NCBI RefSeq assembly: GCF_900108475.1
Contig: NZ_FNWO01000002.1
Span: 1-64,000 of the forward strand
Reading direction: 5' to 3'
Origin: Magnetospirillum fulvum
GTDB taxonomy: Bacteria > Pseudomonadota > Alphaproteobacteria > Rhodospirillales > Magnetospirillaceae
DNA length: 64,000 nt
Below the pieces are notes generated by a model. That model did no database searches and was not told the origin of the DNA. It saw nothing but the letters and a program-made list of their open reading frames with translations. A program made the position numbers and the translations under genes. This document shows, piece after piece, positions 20,169-32,017 of the stretch. Positions within the stretch are counted from its first letter, which is position 1, and each line of letters starts with the position of its first letter.

Positions 20169-21196
20169 CGTCCCGGCTCGCTGGTGTCGATCTGGGCGGT
20201 CACCGACAGGCCGGGACGCAATTGCCCGGCCAGCGGGTTCCCTTCGGCCAGACGGATGCGAACCGGAACCCGCTGCACCACCTTGGTGAAGTTGCCGGTC
20301 GCGTTCTCGGGCGGCAACAGGCTGAACCGCGCCCCCGAGGCGGGAGCGAAGCTGTCGACCCGCCCCTCGATCTCGCGCCCGCCAAAGGCATCGACGGCAA
20401 TCGTCGCCTTTTGACCCGGCCGGATCCGGCTCAATTGGGTTTCCTTGTAATTGGCATCGACCCACACCGAGGCCAGCGGCACCACCGACAGCAGATTTTG
20501 CCCGGTGCGGACATATTGTCCGTCGCGGACGGCGCGGTTACCGACGATCCCATCGACGGGAGCCCGGATCACCGTCGCCTCCAGATCGATTTCGGCCAGA
20601 TCCAGCGCCGCCTTGGCCTGATCGGCCTCGGCTTCGGCAATCGCCCGTTCGCTGATCAGCACCCCGAGTTGACGCCGCGCCCCCTGGGCCTGCGCCCCCG
20701 ATCCGGCCAGCCCGGCCTCGGCCTTGGCGGCGTCGGCCTGGGTCACGTCGAAGCGCTGGCGGCTGACGAAATCCTCGCGCACCAGCCGGGAGGTCCGTTC
20801 GTGATCGGCCCGGGCGCGGGCGACTTCGGCGCGGGCCGAGGCGACCGAGGCGCCGGACTGGGTGATCACCGTTTCCTGCACCGCGATCTTCTGGTCGAGT
20901 TGGACCAGACTGGCCCGCTTTGCCGCCAGGACGGCGCGGGCCTCATCGACGCGGGCGCGATAATCGCGGTCGTCGATCCGGACCAGGACGTCGCCCTTGG
21001 CCACCGCGTGGTTGTCCTCAGCAATAAGTTGCACAACGTGGCCGGGGACTTTAGGCTGAATTTGCGTGATGTCGCCCTCGACATAGGCGTCGTCGGTCGT
21101 CTCGATCCAGCGCCATTCGGTGGCCCAGCGATAGGCCGCCCAACTCCCGGCGAGGGTGGCAATCAGGGCAAGGGTGATGGCGGCGGGCTTTTTCAT
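20165..21196 (-). CDS. emrA: HlyD-family membrane-fusion protein (EmrA type)
   Basis: The 343-residue protein has one N-terminal membrane anchor (about 6-22), a biotinyl-lipoyl-like domain (DDAYVEGDITQIQPKVPGHVVQL and ATVIRAPVDGIVGNRAV), a long alpha-hairpin of coiled-coil character (about 85-190) and a beta-barrel (SVWVDANYKETQLSRIRPGQKA). It couples EmrB to the outer-membrane channel. A palindrome at the promoter suggests repression by a TetR-like protein, but no such gene is adjacent. Confidence 0.93.
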   Translation of the reverse strand: MKKPAAITLALIATLAGSWAAYRWATEWRWIETTDDAYVEGDITQIQPKVPGHVVQLIAEDNHAVAKGDVLVRIDDRDYRARVDEARAVLAAKRASLVQLDQKIAVQETVITQSGASVASARAEVARARADHERTSRLVREDFVSRQRFDVTQADAAKAEAGLAGSGAQAQGARRQLGVLISERAIAEAEADQAKAALDLAEIDLEATVIRAPVDGIVGNRAVRDGQYVRTGQNLLSVVPLASVWVDANYKETQLSRIRPGQKATIAVDAFGGREIEGRVDSFAPASGARFSLLPPENATGNFTKVVQRVPVRIRLAEGNPLAGQLRPGLSVTAQIDTSEPGR

Positions 21197-21221
21197 GGCG
21201 ATCCGGGGGACAAGGGAACAA

Positions 21222-21241
21222 ATTGTACTGAACGGTTTAGT
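21222..21241 (-). promoter_or_regulatory. emrA promoter -10 with overlapping palindromic operator
   Basis: A 15-bp palindrome with one mismatched pair (ACTGAACGGTTTAGT, 21227-21241) abuts TACAAT on the minus strand (21227-21222), a good -10 box 25 nt before the emrA ATG. The AACNGTT core and position fit a TetR/AcrR-type operator. Confidence 0.6.
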
Positions 21242-21376
21242 TCTTACCTTGCAGCGAAGACCGAGTCAAACCAATGCGTCACGTCGGGGCACCACCCGAC
21301 ACTTGTCCGGCGCGATCCGCCTCGGCATAATGAAATGGTTACCTTCGGCTTATGCATTAAGGTCGGGTGGAAGAAC

Positions 21377-22384
21377 ATGGCAGCGGATAAGAACGACAGC
21401 GCCACCACGGGCGACGACGATATCGGCTTCGAGCACAAATTTTTCACCTCTTTCGAAGACCTGTATTTCCGAATGACCGATTCCGGCGAACCCGTCGCGG
21501 TCCTCAAACTCGCTAATAACGAGGCGGTTCTGTCCTTTGATGGACTGAAACGAGAATTCATGCTGAAGGAAGACAGCCTAGACTTTCGAATGCTCGACCG
21601 CGTCGCCGAAGGTCTGCAATTCGTCCGCGGCCTGCGCCCCGGCGACCGCCTGCCCAAGGAAGTCACCTCGCGCGAAGCATCGTGGGAGCCGCAGGACCGC
21701 CACCGCCGCATCGCCTATCAGCGCCTGACGATGCAGCTGGTCACCTGGCTGACCGGCAACGAGAACGTCATCAGCAACATCACCGAACTGGCCCAGGTCG
21801 CCGAAGACCCGCAGGTCAAGAAGAACGTCCAACTCGCCTTTACCGAGGCGGCGGAGGAACTGGGGCTGGGACGCGACCGCCGCGACGAGGTGGTGCAGTA
21901 TATCGAGACCCTGGCCCGCGAACTGGCCTATATCGAGGCGTTGCGCGACACCTTCGCCGAGGTCGAGCGGATCGACGATAAGCTTCAGGCGCTACGCCGC
22001 ATCTACGGGGCCGAACGCTCGATGATCGAAACGGTCGATCAGGTCGCCCGCCTGTCGCAGCGGGCGATCAAGCTGTTTCGCGATTATTTCGACCAGATCG
22101 ACGCCCAGACCGGCGAAATCCTGTCGATGCTAAAGAATATCGACAATCAGATCGGCTATATCCGTCAGGTTCGCGACGCCCTGCATTGTCGCCTGCTGCC
22201 GTGGGAAGATTTCATCCAGATCTGGAAGACAGTGTTCGTCGTCCGCTCCGACGACAACACCAATAAAATCCGCGACATCTACCAGTTCCTCGCTCCCCGC
22301 TACATGCAGTTCAACGATTGGGTTCTGGTCACCCGCCGCGGTGCGCTGAAAGCAAAACCGATCGGCGGCCAGATGCGCTGGTAA
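21377..22384 (+). CDS. Protein of unknown function, 335 aa, helical
   Basis: No named domain recognised. The protein has no signal peptide or membrane segment and starts MAADKNDSATTGDDDIGFEHKFFTSFEDLYFRM after GGAAG. Its middle is highly charged and helical, probably coiled coil (DEVVQYIETLARELAYIEALRDTFAEVERIDDKLQALRRIYG), and it ends with a Trp/Phe-rich region (LLPWEDFIQIWKTVFVVRSDDNTNKIRDIYQFLAPRYMQFNDWVL). The stop TAA (22382-22384) coincides with the end of a repeat element. It is divergent from emrA and does not look related to it. Confidence 0.8.
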   Translation: MAADKNDSATTGDDDIGFEHKFFTSFEDLYFRMTDSGEPVAVLKLANNEAVLSFDGLKREFMLKEDSLDFRMLDRVAEGLQFVRGLRPGDRLPKEVTSREASWEPQDRHRRIAYQRLTMQLVTWLTGNENVISNITELAQVAEDPQVKKNVQLAFTEAAEELGLGRDRRDEVVQYIETLARELAYIEALRDTFAEVERIDDKLQALRRIYGAERSMIETVDQVARLSQRAIKLFRDYFDQIDAQTGEILSMLKNIDNQIGYIRQVRDALHCRLLPWEDFIQIWKTVFVVRSDDNTNKIRDIYQFLAPRYMQFNDWVLVTRRGALKAKPIGGQMRW

Positions 22385-22443
22385 TACCAAGCGGCATTGA
22401 ATGGACCTCATTGCAGCGCAAGGTTAGGCCCGAAGGGGCGCGG
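22382..22443. repeat. TAATACCAAGC-ended repeat, partial copy
   Basis: TAATACCAAGCGGCATTGA and the following GGTTAGGCCCGAAGGGGCGCG align with 37299-37358. The first TAA is the stop codon of the preceding gene. The matching right-hand end seen in the 37.3-kb copy is not found here, so this copy is degenerate or truncated. Confidence 0.65.
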
Positions 22444-22463
22444 GGGAGCGTAGCTGTACCTGC

Positions 22464-22492
22464 CTTGCGAGGGTCGGAAATACCCTCCATAT
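22464..22492 (+). promoter_or_regulatory. Possible sigma-32 (RpoH) promoter of clpB
   Basis: CTTGCGA (22464-22470) and CTCCATAT (22485-22492) have the spacing of heat-shock promoters (CTTGAAA / CCCATNT type), 73 nt before the clpB ATG. ClpB is a standard RpoH target in Proteobacteria. Confidence 0.5.
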
Positions 22493-22565
22493 CTTTCCGG
22501 TCAAGCGAAGGATAATCCCTGCCGCCGATCCGGGGGGGGATATCCGGTCGAGTCGGAGAGCATCC

Positions 22566-25157
<2,592 letters not shown>

Positions 25158-25170
25158 CCCCAGGATCGAA

Positions 25171-25236
25171 CGGAGGTCGGGGGCGTTTGCCCCCGAACGG
25201 GTCTGGGCGGTCGCCCGGCCGCGTAGCGGAGGGCTT
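25171..25236. repeat. Half copy (arm A) of the four-hairpin element
   Basis: In reverse complement it reads CTCCGCTACGCGGCCGGGC, GACCGCCCAGACCCGTTCG, GGGGCAAACGCCCCCGA, nearly identical in linkers to 9213-9276 but with a different second stem (GGGGGC/GCCCCC instead of GGAGGC/GCCTCC). No arm B follows. Confidence 0.65.
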
Positions 25237-25250
25237 TCAAAAGCCCGATA

Positions 25251-25284
25251 AAAAAAGCCCCTCTCCGATCGGAGAGGGGCTTTT
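25251..25284. terminator. Bidirectional terminator between clpB and grpE
   Basis: A perfect palindrome (half-site AAAAGCCCCTCTCCGA) has A-rich and T-rich flanks on both sides, so it can stop transcription from clpB (plus) and grpE (minus). Confidence 0.93.
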
Positions 25285-25306
25285 CCGTCTTTAATGCAAC
25301 GTCAGC

Positions 25307-25921
25307 CTAGGCCGAGGTGTCGAGATTGCCGCCGCCCGATTTCGGGCCGCCCTTGGCGATACCGACCAGGGCCGGGCGCAGCAGGCGGTCGTGCAGGGTG
25401 TAACCCGACTGCATTTCCAGCACCACGGTGCCTTCCAGCTTGGCGGCATCTTCGATTTCCATCATCGCCTGATGCAGGTTGGGATCGAACCGTTCACCCA
25501 TCGCCGGAACCTTGCGGATGCCATAGCGCTCGAAGGTGGCGATCAGTTCGCGCTCGGTCATCTCGACGCCGACGGTCAGGGAATTGACCGCCTCGTCGGC
25601 TTCGCGCGCGCCGGGGGGGACGGCGTCGAGAGCGCGACGCAGATTGTCGGCGACCGACAGCACGTCCTTGGCCAGGGTCGAAACCGCGTACTTGCCGCGA
25701 TCCTCGGCCTGCTGTTCCAGGCGGCGACGGACGTTCTCGGTGTCGGCGCGGGCGTACAGAACGTCGTTCTTCAGCTTCGCCACCTGGGCTTCGAGTTCGG
25801 CGATTCGATCGGCGGGGGCCGGCTCAGCGGCCTCGGCGACCGGAGCCTCGGACGGGGCCGCCTCGGCTCCGTCAACCGGGCTGGTATCCACCGGCTGTTC
25901 GCTGGTCTGGTCCTGGGTCAT
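25307..25921 (-). CDS. grpE: Nucleotide exchange factor GrpE
   Basis: Exchanges ADP for ATP on DnaK. The 204-residue protein has an acidic, disordered N-terminus (DTSPVDGAEAAPSEAPVAEAAEP), a long coiled coil (ADRIAELEAQVAKLKNDVLYARADTENVRRRLEQ) and the C-terminal beta domain with the signature GVEMTERELIATFERYGIRKV and HQAMMEIEDA. It lies 16 bp downstream of hrcA and is probably co-transcribed. Confidence 0.96.
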   Translation of the reverse strand: MTQDQTSEQPVDTSPVDGAEAAPSEAPVAEAAEPAPADRIAELEAQVAKLKNDVLYARADTENVRRRLEQQAEDRGKYAVSTLAKDVLSVADNLRRALDAVPPGAREADEAVNSLTVGVEMTERELIATFERYGIRKVPAMGERFDPNLHQAMMEIEDAAKLEGTVVLEMQSGYTLHDRLLRPALVGIAKGGPKSGGGNLDTSA

Positions 25922-25937
25922 GCTCTGTCCTCGATCC

Positions 25938-26999
25938 TCAAGGTTGTCCGATAAGGCGGCCGATCACCTTTGCAGTGTAATCGACCATGGGGATGATCCG
26001 GGCGTAATTGATGCGTTGGGGGCCGATCACGCCGATGGCACCCACGATGCATTCACGCGAATCGCGATAGGGGGCAACGATCATCGAGCAGCCGGTGACC
26101 CCGAACAGCTCGTTCTCCGCCCCGATGAAAATCTGGACGCCGTCGGCCTCGCGGGTCAAATCGACCAGCCGCAGGAATTGTTCCGAGGTTTCCAGCGCCT
26201 CGAACAGAGCGCGAATCCGTTCCAGATCCTCGACGGCGGTGACGTCTTCCAGCAGATGCGACTGGCCGCGCACGATCAGCGGCGCCGGGCTTTCGCCCCC
26301 GGCCCAGGTGGCCAGACCGGCTTCGACAACGCGGCGGGTCAGCGAATCGAGCGTGGTCCGCTGCTGTTCCAGTTCGTCGGTAATCTCTTCGCGCATCGCG
26401 TCGAGCGAGCGGCCGGCCAGGCGGGCGGTGAGATAGTTTCCCGCTTCGACCAGGGTCGAGCGATCGACCCCCTCGGGCAGGTCGAGAATGCGGTTTTCGA
26501 CCACCCCGTCTTCGGTGACCAGCACCACCAGGGCGCGGCGCGGCCCCAGCCAGACGAACTCGACATGTTTCAGCGAGCGCTGAATCCGCGGTGCCACCAC
26601 CATTCCGGCGCAGCGCGACAGACCCGACAAGGTGGTCAGCGCCTCGGCCAGCAATTGCTCGACGCTGCGGCCCGAGGCCCGACATTGCAGGTCGATATGG
26701 GTGCGCTCGTCCTCGGCCAGCCGCCCGATTTCCAACAGGCCGTTGACGAACAGCCGCATCCCCGCCTGGGTCGGCAGCCGCCCGGCCGAGGTATGAGGGG
26801 CGTAGAGCAAGCCGCATTCTTCGAGATCGGCCATCACGTTGCGGATCGTCGCCGCCGACAGCGACAGGTTGGGCAGGCGCGACAGGGTGCGCGATCCCAC
26901 CGGCTCGCCGGTTTCGACATAGGATTCGACCACCCGGCGGAAAATTTCCCGCGAGCGCTCGTTAAGCTCGGTGATGACTGGCGCGGTGCCGCGTACCAT
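25938..26999 (-). CDS. hrcA: Heat-inducible transcription repressor HrcA
   Basis: The 353-residue repressor has an N-terminal winged helix (LNERSREIFRRVVESYVETGEPVGSRTLSRL) followed by LSAATIRNVMADLEECGLL, then a GAF-like dimer domain with GRLPTQAGMRLFVNGLLE. It normally binds CIRCE elements controlling groESL. No CIRCE inverted repeat is visible upstream of hrcA itself. In many alphaproteobacteria rph is divergent from hrcA; here that position is empty and holA follows. Confidence 0.96.
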   Translation of the reverse strand: MVRGTAPVITELNERSREIFRRVVESYVETGEPVGSRTLSRLPNLSLSAATIRNVMADLEECGLLYAPHTSAGRLPTQAGMRLFVNGLLEIGRLAEDERTHIDLQCRASGRSVEQLLAEALTTLSGLSRCAGMVVAPRIQRSLKHVEFVWLGPRRALVVLVTEDGVVENRILDLPEGVDRSTLVEAGNYLTARLAGRSLDAMREEITDELEQQRTTLDSLTRRVVEAGLATWAGGESPAPLIVRGQSHLLEDVTAVEDLERIRALFEALETSEQFLRLVDLTREADGVQIFIGAENELFGVTGCSMIVAPYRDSRECIVGAIGVIGPQRINYARIIPMVDYTAKVIGRLIGQP

Positions 27000-27031
27000 C
27001 CGTCCTGGTGACCTTTATCCTCTGTCGCGAA

Positions 27032-27060
27032 AATCTAGTGTCGCCCGCCCGCTCCGTCAA
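27032..27060 (-). promoter_or_regulatory. Sigma-70-type promoter of hrcA-grpE
   Basis: On the minus strand TTGACG (27060-27055) and TAGATT (27037-27032) are separated by exactly 17 nt, about 33 nt before the hrcA ATG. Confidence 0.65.
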
Positions 27061-27107
27061 TCGCCGCCCGGCGATTGGGCAAAGATACGGAGACGCGGAA
27101 TCGCCGG

Positions 27108-27217
27108 TTCAGCGCCGCGAGGCGGCGAGACAATCCGTTCAGCGCCGCAACGCGGCGGGACAATCCGCTTAGCGCCGCGACGCGGCGGGACAATCCGCTT
27201 AGCGCCGCGAGGCGGCG
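27108..27217. repeat. Tandem 30-bp repeat covering the 3' end of holA
   Basis: Three full units (27108-27137, 27138-27167, 27168-27197) of the pattern TTCAGCGCCGCGAGGCGGCG plus AGACAATCCG are followed by a fourth, partial unit (27198-27217). That fourth unit contains the holA stop and its last codons (AASRR). Each unit includes a GCCGC/GCGGC hairpin. The array looks like tandem duplication outward from the holA 3' end. Confidence 0.85.
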
Positions 27218-28221
27218 CGGGCAATCATCATCAGGGCGCGGGCGGTGATCTCGGGCGCGGGCAGCCCGGTGGTCTTGCAATCGAGTTCGGCCTCGGTCAG
27301 CAATTCCAGCGCGCGGCCCAGCCGATCGACCGGCCAGCGCGACACCTGACGGCGAAAGCGGTCGGCCTGCTTGAAGATCACCGGCGGCTTCAACGCCGTC
27401 ATCGCCTGTTCGACCGACTTGCCCTGGGCGACCAGCCCGGCGACGAGATGGAGACGGATGAAGTGTCGCGACACCGAGCGCAGCATCGCGACCGGCTGCG
27501 CCCCTTCGTTCAGCAGCTTGTCGAGCACCCGCTGCGCCCCGGCATGGTCGCCATCGGCGGTCGATAGCGCCAGATCGTCCAGCCCGCGCGCGGCGCTGTC
27601 GCCGACGCAGGCCGCCGCGTCCTCAAGCCGGACCCGGCCGGGTCCGCCCATATACAGCGCCAGCTTGGTCAGTTCGGACCGGGTCAGACGGCGGTCGCCG
27701 CCAAGATTCTCGACCAGATAGGCCATCGCGTCCGGCTCGGCCAGCAGCCCGGCGACTTTCAGTTCGGCGACGATCACCGCTTCCAGCGTCCCCGCCTCGT
27801 CGCCATAGCAGGCCAGAGCGGCGGCGTTGTCGGCCCCTTCGACCAGCTTGCGCAGCGACGAGCGCGGTCCCAACTCGCCCGCTTCGACCACCACCAGCGA
27901 ATCGCCGCGCGGATTGGCCAGGAACGAGGCCAGCGACGCGCTTTGACCGTCGGCGGCCTCGCGCAGCACCACCACCCGCCGCCCGCCCCCCATCGCAATC
28001 GCGGCGGCTTCGTCGGCCAGCGCGGCCGGGCTTTCTTTCAGTTGGGCGGCGCGGAGTTCGGCGACGCGGAACGGATCGGACAAATCCGCCACCACCCCGC
28101 GCATCAGCCGCTCGACCCGTTCGCGCACCAGCCCCTGGTCGGGACCGTACACCAGAACGGCGCGAACCGCCGGATCGGGCTGGCGCAGGAAGGCCTCGAT
28201 CCGCGCCGCCGCGATCTTCAC
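27199..28221 (-). CDS. holA: DNA polymerase III subunit delta
   Basis: Clamp-loader subunit that opens the beta clamp. The 340-residue protein shows AVLVYGPDQGLVRERVERL, GGRRVVVLREA, LAEPDAMAYLVENLGGDRRLTRSELTKLALY and the C-terminal RQVSRWPVDRLGRALELLTEAELDCKTTGLP. GTG start at 28221 overlaps the lptE stop (GTGA). The 3' end lies in the 30-bp tandem array. Genes leuS-lptE-holA are joined by overlaps and form a common alphaproteobacterial unit. Confidence 0.95.
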   Translation of the reverse strand: MKIAAARIEAFLRQPDPAVRAVLVYGPDQGLVRERVERLMRGVVADLSDPFRVAELRAAQLKESPAALADEAAAIAMGGGRRVVVLREAADGQSASLASFLANPRGDSLVVVEAGELGPRSSLRKLVEGADNAAALACYGDEAGTLEAVIVAELKVAGLLAEPDAMAYLVENLGGDRRLTRSELTKLALYMGGPGRVRLEDAAACVGDSAARGLDDLALSTADGDHAGAQRVLDKLLNEGAQPVAMLRSVSRHFIRLHLVAGLVAQGKSVEQAMTALKPPVIFKQADRFRRQVSRWPVDRLGRALELLTEAELDCKTTGLPAPEITARALMMIARAASRR

Positions 28222-28808
28222 GGCTGGGTAAAGGGCGAGGGGTCATCCCCGAGGGACCATCCTTTGCTCCGGCGACGGAAGCGGGGATCGTTGGGATTGG
28301 CCTGATAACGCTCGATCGCGGCGGCGACCCGGCCGCGAATATCGTCGGCGATCTGGGTCGCCGCCCGTTCGCGGGCATCGCGTTCCATCACCACGCTGGC
28401 ATAGCGCGGGCCAAGATAATCGAAGCTGGCCACCGTGGTCGCGGACTCGCTCAGCAGAAACACCCCCTCACGCTGCAAGCGAATCGTTGCGATCAAAGTC
28501 AGATTGCCCAGCGTCGCGTACCCGTCCTTGCGATAGCCGACATCGGTGGTCGATTCGGTCAGTTCGACCTGGAGATTATAAAGCGGATCGGCCGGCTCGC
28601 CCCGCGGACTAAGCCGCTGGACCAGCGCGTTGCGGACCTGCTGGCCGACCCGGTTGCTGATCGGATCGACCCGGACGCGGGCCAGATCGACCCCGACCGG
28701 ACTGTCGTCGGCGGTGCTGCCCGCCGTGGCATGAATGGCACGGAAGCCGCAGCCGACGGGGCCAAGCCCCGCCAGCATGGCGACCAGAAGGAGTCTAGGC
28801 CACAACAT
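28218..28808 (-). CDS. lptE: LPS-assembly lipoprotein LptE
   Basis: Outer-membrane lipoprotein that plugs and assists LptD. The 196-residue precursor has a lipoprotein signal with lipobox GPVGC (Cys about residue 20) followed by GFRAIHA. The rest is weakly conserved, but [20 protein letters not shown] and [29 protein letters not shown] are typical. Its start lies 14 nt inside the leuS 3' end and it overlaps holA by 4 nt. Confidence 0.9.
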   Translation of the reverse strand: MLWPRLLLVAMLAGLGPVGCGFRAIHATAGSTADDSPVGVDLARVRVDPISNRVGQQVRNALVQRLSPRGEPADPLYNLQVELTESTTDVGYRKDGYATLGNLTLIATIRLQREGVFLLSESATTVASFDYLGPRYASVVMERDARERAATQIADDIRGRVAAAIERYQANPNDPRFRRRSKGWSLGDDPSPFTQP

Positions 28809-31389
28809 TGACGATCCTGTTAGGCACGACCACCACCTTGCGCGGCGGCTTGCCCGCCAGGGCGGCGATCACCTGCGGCTGGTCGAGCGCGGTTCGCTCG
28901 GCCAGGGCCGCCTCGGCGTTCTTGGGCAGTTCGATCGTCGCGCGCAGCTTGCCGTTGACCTGGACCGCGACGGTGACGCTGTCCTCGACCAGCAAAGCGG
29001 GATCGGCCTCGGGCCACGCCGTCTCGGCGATCAGGCTGTCCTGGCCCAGCGCCGACCACATTTCCTCGGCCAGATGCGGCATCATCGGTCCGATCAGCCG
29101 GGCGGCGGCCTCCAGACCCTCGCGCAGGACCCAGGCGGCATCGCTATCGACGGCGGGAGCCCCCAGTTCGGCCAGCGCGTTGGTCATCTCGCGGATATGG
29201 GCCACCGCCTTGTTGAACTGGAAGCGGTCGAGATCGTCGCCGACCACGGCGATGGTCTTGTGAACAAGACGGCGCAGCTTGGCCGCCTCGACCCCCAATT
29301 CCGGCATCGGAGCATCGATCGCGGGCAGATCGGCGGTCGCCGCCATCCGCCACAGCCGGTTGACATAGCGCCACGCCCCGTCGATCCCGGCTTCGGTCCA
29401 GTCGAGATCGCGGTCGGGCGGGCTGTCCGACAACATGAACAGCCGGGCGGTATCGGCCCCGTAGCCGTCGATGATCCCGGCGGGATCGACGACGTTCTTC
29501 TTCGACTTGCTCATCTTTTCCGAACGGCCGACCGTCACCGGCTGGCCGGTCACGGCATGGACCGGGCGGCCATCGGGACCGTCGGCGACATCGGTCGGGA
29601 ACAGCCAGGCCCCGGCCTCGTCCTTATAGGTCTCGTGGCAGATCATCCCCTGGGTCAGCAGACCGGCGAACGGCTCGGCGACGTTCAGATAGCCGCACTG
29701 GCGCAGCGCCCGGGTGAAGAAGCGCGAATAGAGCAGATGCAGCACGGCATGCTCGATCCCGCCGATATATTGATCGACCGGCATCCAGTAATCGGCGGCG
29801 GCGCGGTCGAAGCCGATCGTGGTGCTGGTGGGCGAGGTATAGCGGGCGAAGTACCACGAGGATTCGAAGAAGGTATCGAAGGTGTCGGTCTCGCGCCGGG
29901 CCGGCTTGCCGCAGACCGGGCAGGCGACATCCTTCCAGGTCGGGTGATGGGCCAGCGGATTGCCGGGAATGTCAAAGCGGACATCCTCGGGCAATTGGAC
30001 CGGCAACTCGGCTTCCGGCACCGGCACCGCGCCGCAGGACTCGCAATGGATGATCGGGATCGGGCAGCCCCAATAACGCTGCCGCGACACGCCCCAATCG
30101 CGCAGACGGAAATTGACGGTGCGCGCCCCCAATCCCTCGGCCTCGATCCGGTCGATTGCCGCAGCCTTGGCCGCCTCGACGGCAAGACCGTCGAGGAAAG
30201 CGGAATTGATCAAGACACCGTCGCCGGTATAGGCGGTTCCGGCGGCGATCTGGGCGGCCACCGCCTCGCGGTCGGCGGCCGGTTCGACCACCTGGGTATA
30301 GCCCAGCCCGTATTTATTGGCGAAATCGAGATCGCGCTGGTCATGCGCCGGGCAGCCGAAAATCGCCCCGGTGCCATAATCCATCAGCACGAAATTGGCG
30401 ACATGGATCGGCAGGGTCCGCGACGGGTCGAACGGATGCACCGCCTTCAACCCGGTATCGAAGCCCTTTTTCTCCGCCGTTTCGATCGCCGCCTCGGAGG
30501 TGCCCATCCGGTTGCATTCGGCGATGAACTCGGCCAGCGCCGGATTGCCCGCCGCCAGTTCGGCGGCCAACGGGTGGTTGGCGGCGATGGCGACGAAACG
30601 AGCCCCGTACAAGGTGTCGGGACGGGTGGTGAAAATCTCGAGCCCGGTGGCACGGCCTTCGACCTGGAACAGCAGCCGCGCCCCTTCGGAGCGTCCGATC
30701 CAGTTCTCCTGCATCAGCCGCACCCGTTCGGGCCAGCGCTCCAGCGTCTTTAAGCTGTCGAGCAGATCCTGGGCAAAGGCGGTGATCTTGAGGAACCATT
30801 GCGACAGCAGCCGCTTCTCGACCAGCGCGCCCGAGCGCCAGCCGCGTCCGTCGATCACCTGCTCGTTGGCGAGAACGGTGTTCTCGACCGGGTCCCAATT
30901 GACCCAGGATTCCTTGCGATAGACCAGCCCGGCCTTGAGGAAATCCAGGAACATCTTCTGTTCGTGGCGGTAATAATCGGGCTCGCAGGTGGCGACTTCG
31001 CGGGCCCAATCGTAGGACAGGCCCATCGACTTCAATTGCTCGCGCATCGCCGCGATATTCTCGCGGGTCCACTTCGCCGGATGCACCCCGTGCTGGATCG
31101 CCGCGTTCTCCGCCGGAAGGCCAAAGGCGTCCCACCCCATCGGATGCAGCACATTGTGGCCCCGCGCCCGCTTGTAGCGGGCAACGACGTCGCCCAGCGT
31201 GTAATTGCGGACATGGCCCATGTGGATGCGCCCCGACGGATAGGGGAACATCTCCAGCACATAATATTTCGGGCGGTCGGATTCCTCGCGCGCGATGAAG
31301 CAGCCCCGGTCTTCCCAGACCTTCTGCCACCGGGCCTCGGTGTCCTTGACGTTATAGCGATCGGCAATAAGAGAATCGGGGCGCGACAT
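28795..31389 (-). CDS. leuS: Leucyl-tRNA synthetase
   Basis: The 864-residue class I synthetase has the HIGH-type motif HMGH (residues 56-59), the inserted editing domain (about 225-420) and [13 protein letters not shown] as KMSKS. Cys pairs of the zinc-binding region are seen in [12 protein letters not shown] and [12 protein letters not shown]. Length is normal. It leads the leuS-lptE-holA unit and follows the DUF3576 lipoprotein gene by 42 bp. Confidence 0.97.
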   Translation of the reverse strand: MSRPDSLIADRYNVKDTEARWQKVWEDRGCFIAREESDRPKYYVLEMFPYPSGRIHMGHVRNYTLGDVVARYKRARGHNVLHPMGWDAFGLPAENAAIQHGVHPAKWTRENIAAMREQLKSMGLSYDWAREVATCEPDYYRHEQKMFLDFLKAGLVYRKESWVNWDPVENTVLANEQVIDGRGWRSGALVEKRLLSQWFLKITAFAQDLLDSLKTLERWPERVRLMQENWIGRSEGARLLFQVEGRATGLEIFTTRPDTLYGARFVAIAANHPLAAELAAGNPALAEFIAECNRMGTSEAAIETAEKKGFDTGLKAVHPFDPSRTLPIHVANFVLMDYGTGAIFGCPAHDQRDLDFANKYGLGYTQVVEPAADREAVAAQIAAGTAYTGDGVLINSAFLDGLAVEAAKAAAIDRIEAEGLGARTVNFRLRDWGVSRQRYWGCPIPIIHCESCGAVPVPEAELPVQLPEDVRFDIPGNPLAHHPTWKDVACPVCGKPARRETDTFDTFFESSWYFARYTSPTSTTIGFDRAAADYWMPVDQYIGGIEHAVLHLLYSRFFTRALRQCGYLNVAEPFAGLLTQGMICHETYKDEAGAWLFPTDVADGPDGRPVHAVTGQPVTVGRSEKMSKSKKNVVDPAGIIDGYGADTARLFMLSDSPPDRDLDWTEAGIDGAWRYVNRLWRMAATADLPAIDAPMPELGVEAAKLRRLVHKTIAVVGDDLDRFQFNKAVAHIREMTNALAELGAPAVDSDAAWVLREGLEAAARLIGPMMPHLAEEMWSALGQDSLIAETAWPEADPALLVEDSVTVAVQVNGKLRATIELPKNAEAALAERTALDQPQVIAALAGKPPRKVVVVPNRIVNVVA

Positions 31390-31431
31390 TTCGTCGTCTG
31401 TCTTTCCGGTTAGCGGCTAAATAAGAAACGG

Positions 31432-31962
31432 TTAGTCCTGCGAGACGAGGCGAAGCTGGCGCGCCCGGGTCAGGATCGAGTTTTCGAGATCGGTCGCCAT
31501 CTTGGGATCGACCCGGGCATCGACCCAGGAACCCGACAGGTCGCGGGTCTGCTTGAACAGCGACACCTTGACCCCGTCCGACCGCAAGGTGCGGTCGAGG
31601 ATGAAGACATTGACCTTATAGCGCTCGGTCGGCGTCTCGGGCAGCTGATACCAGTCGGTGAAAATGGTTCCGCCGAAGGCGTCGGCGGTGGTGATCGGCA
31701 TGAACGAGATGGTGTCGAGCGACGCCCGCCACAGGAAGGCATTGACGCCGATCCCCGACCCGGCATTGTCGGGCTTGCTCTTGCCGAACATCCCTTCGGG
31801 GCCGAAGATGGTTTCCTGCTTCTCGTTGGACATGCGCGGCGCGCTGTCCCCCTTGTCGCGGGTCGGATAGACCGCTTGGGAATTCTCGCAGGCGGACAGC
31901 AGCAGACCGGCAAGAAAAGCGACCGGAACGGCGAAGCGAACCGCGTATCTGTATCTAATCAT
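31432..31962 (-). CDS. DUF3576 lipoprotein
   Basis: The 176-residue precursor has a lipoprotein signal (VAFLAGLLLSAC, Cys about residue 25) and the DUF3576 region: GIGVNAFLWRASLDTISFMPITTADAFGGTIFTDWY and YKVNVFILDRTLRSDGVKVSLFKQ. The family is conserved in Alphaproteobacteria, usually beside leuS and lptE, which suggests an envelope role. Biochemical function is unknown. Confidence 0.88.
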   Translation of the reverse strand: MIRYRYAVRFAVPVAFLAGLLLSACENSQAVYPTRDKGDSAPRMSNEKQETIFGPEGMFGKSKPDNAGSGIGVNAFLWRASLDTISFMPITTADAFGGTIFTDWYQLPETPTERYKVNVFILDRTLRSDGVKVSLFKQTRDLSGSWVDARVDPKMATDLENSILTRARQLRLVSQD

Positions 31963-32017
31963 GTCGCGCCTTCATTCCGCCGCACGAAGGGCCGTGCGGC
32001 CTGTTGGCAAACCGAAA

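Noticed and set aside
27000-27107. CIRCE element before hrcA
   Set aside because: No TTAGCACTC-N9-GAGTGCTAA or close variant is present; a normal sigma-70 promoter explains the region.
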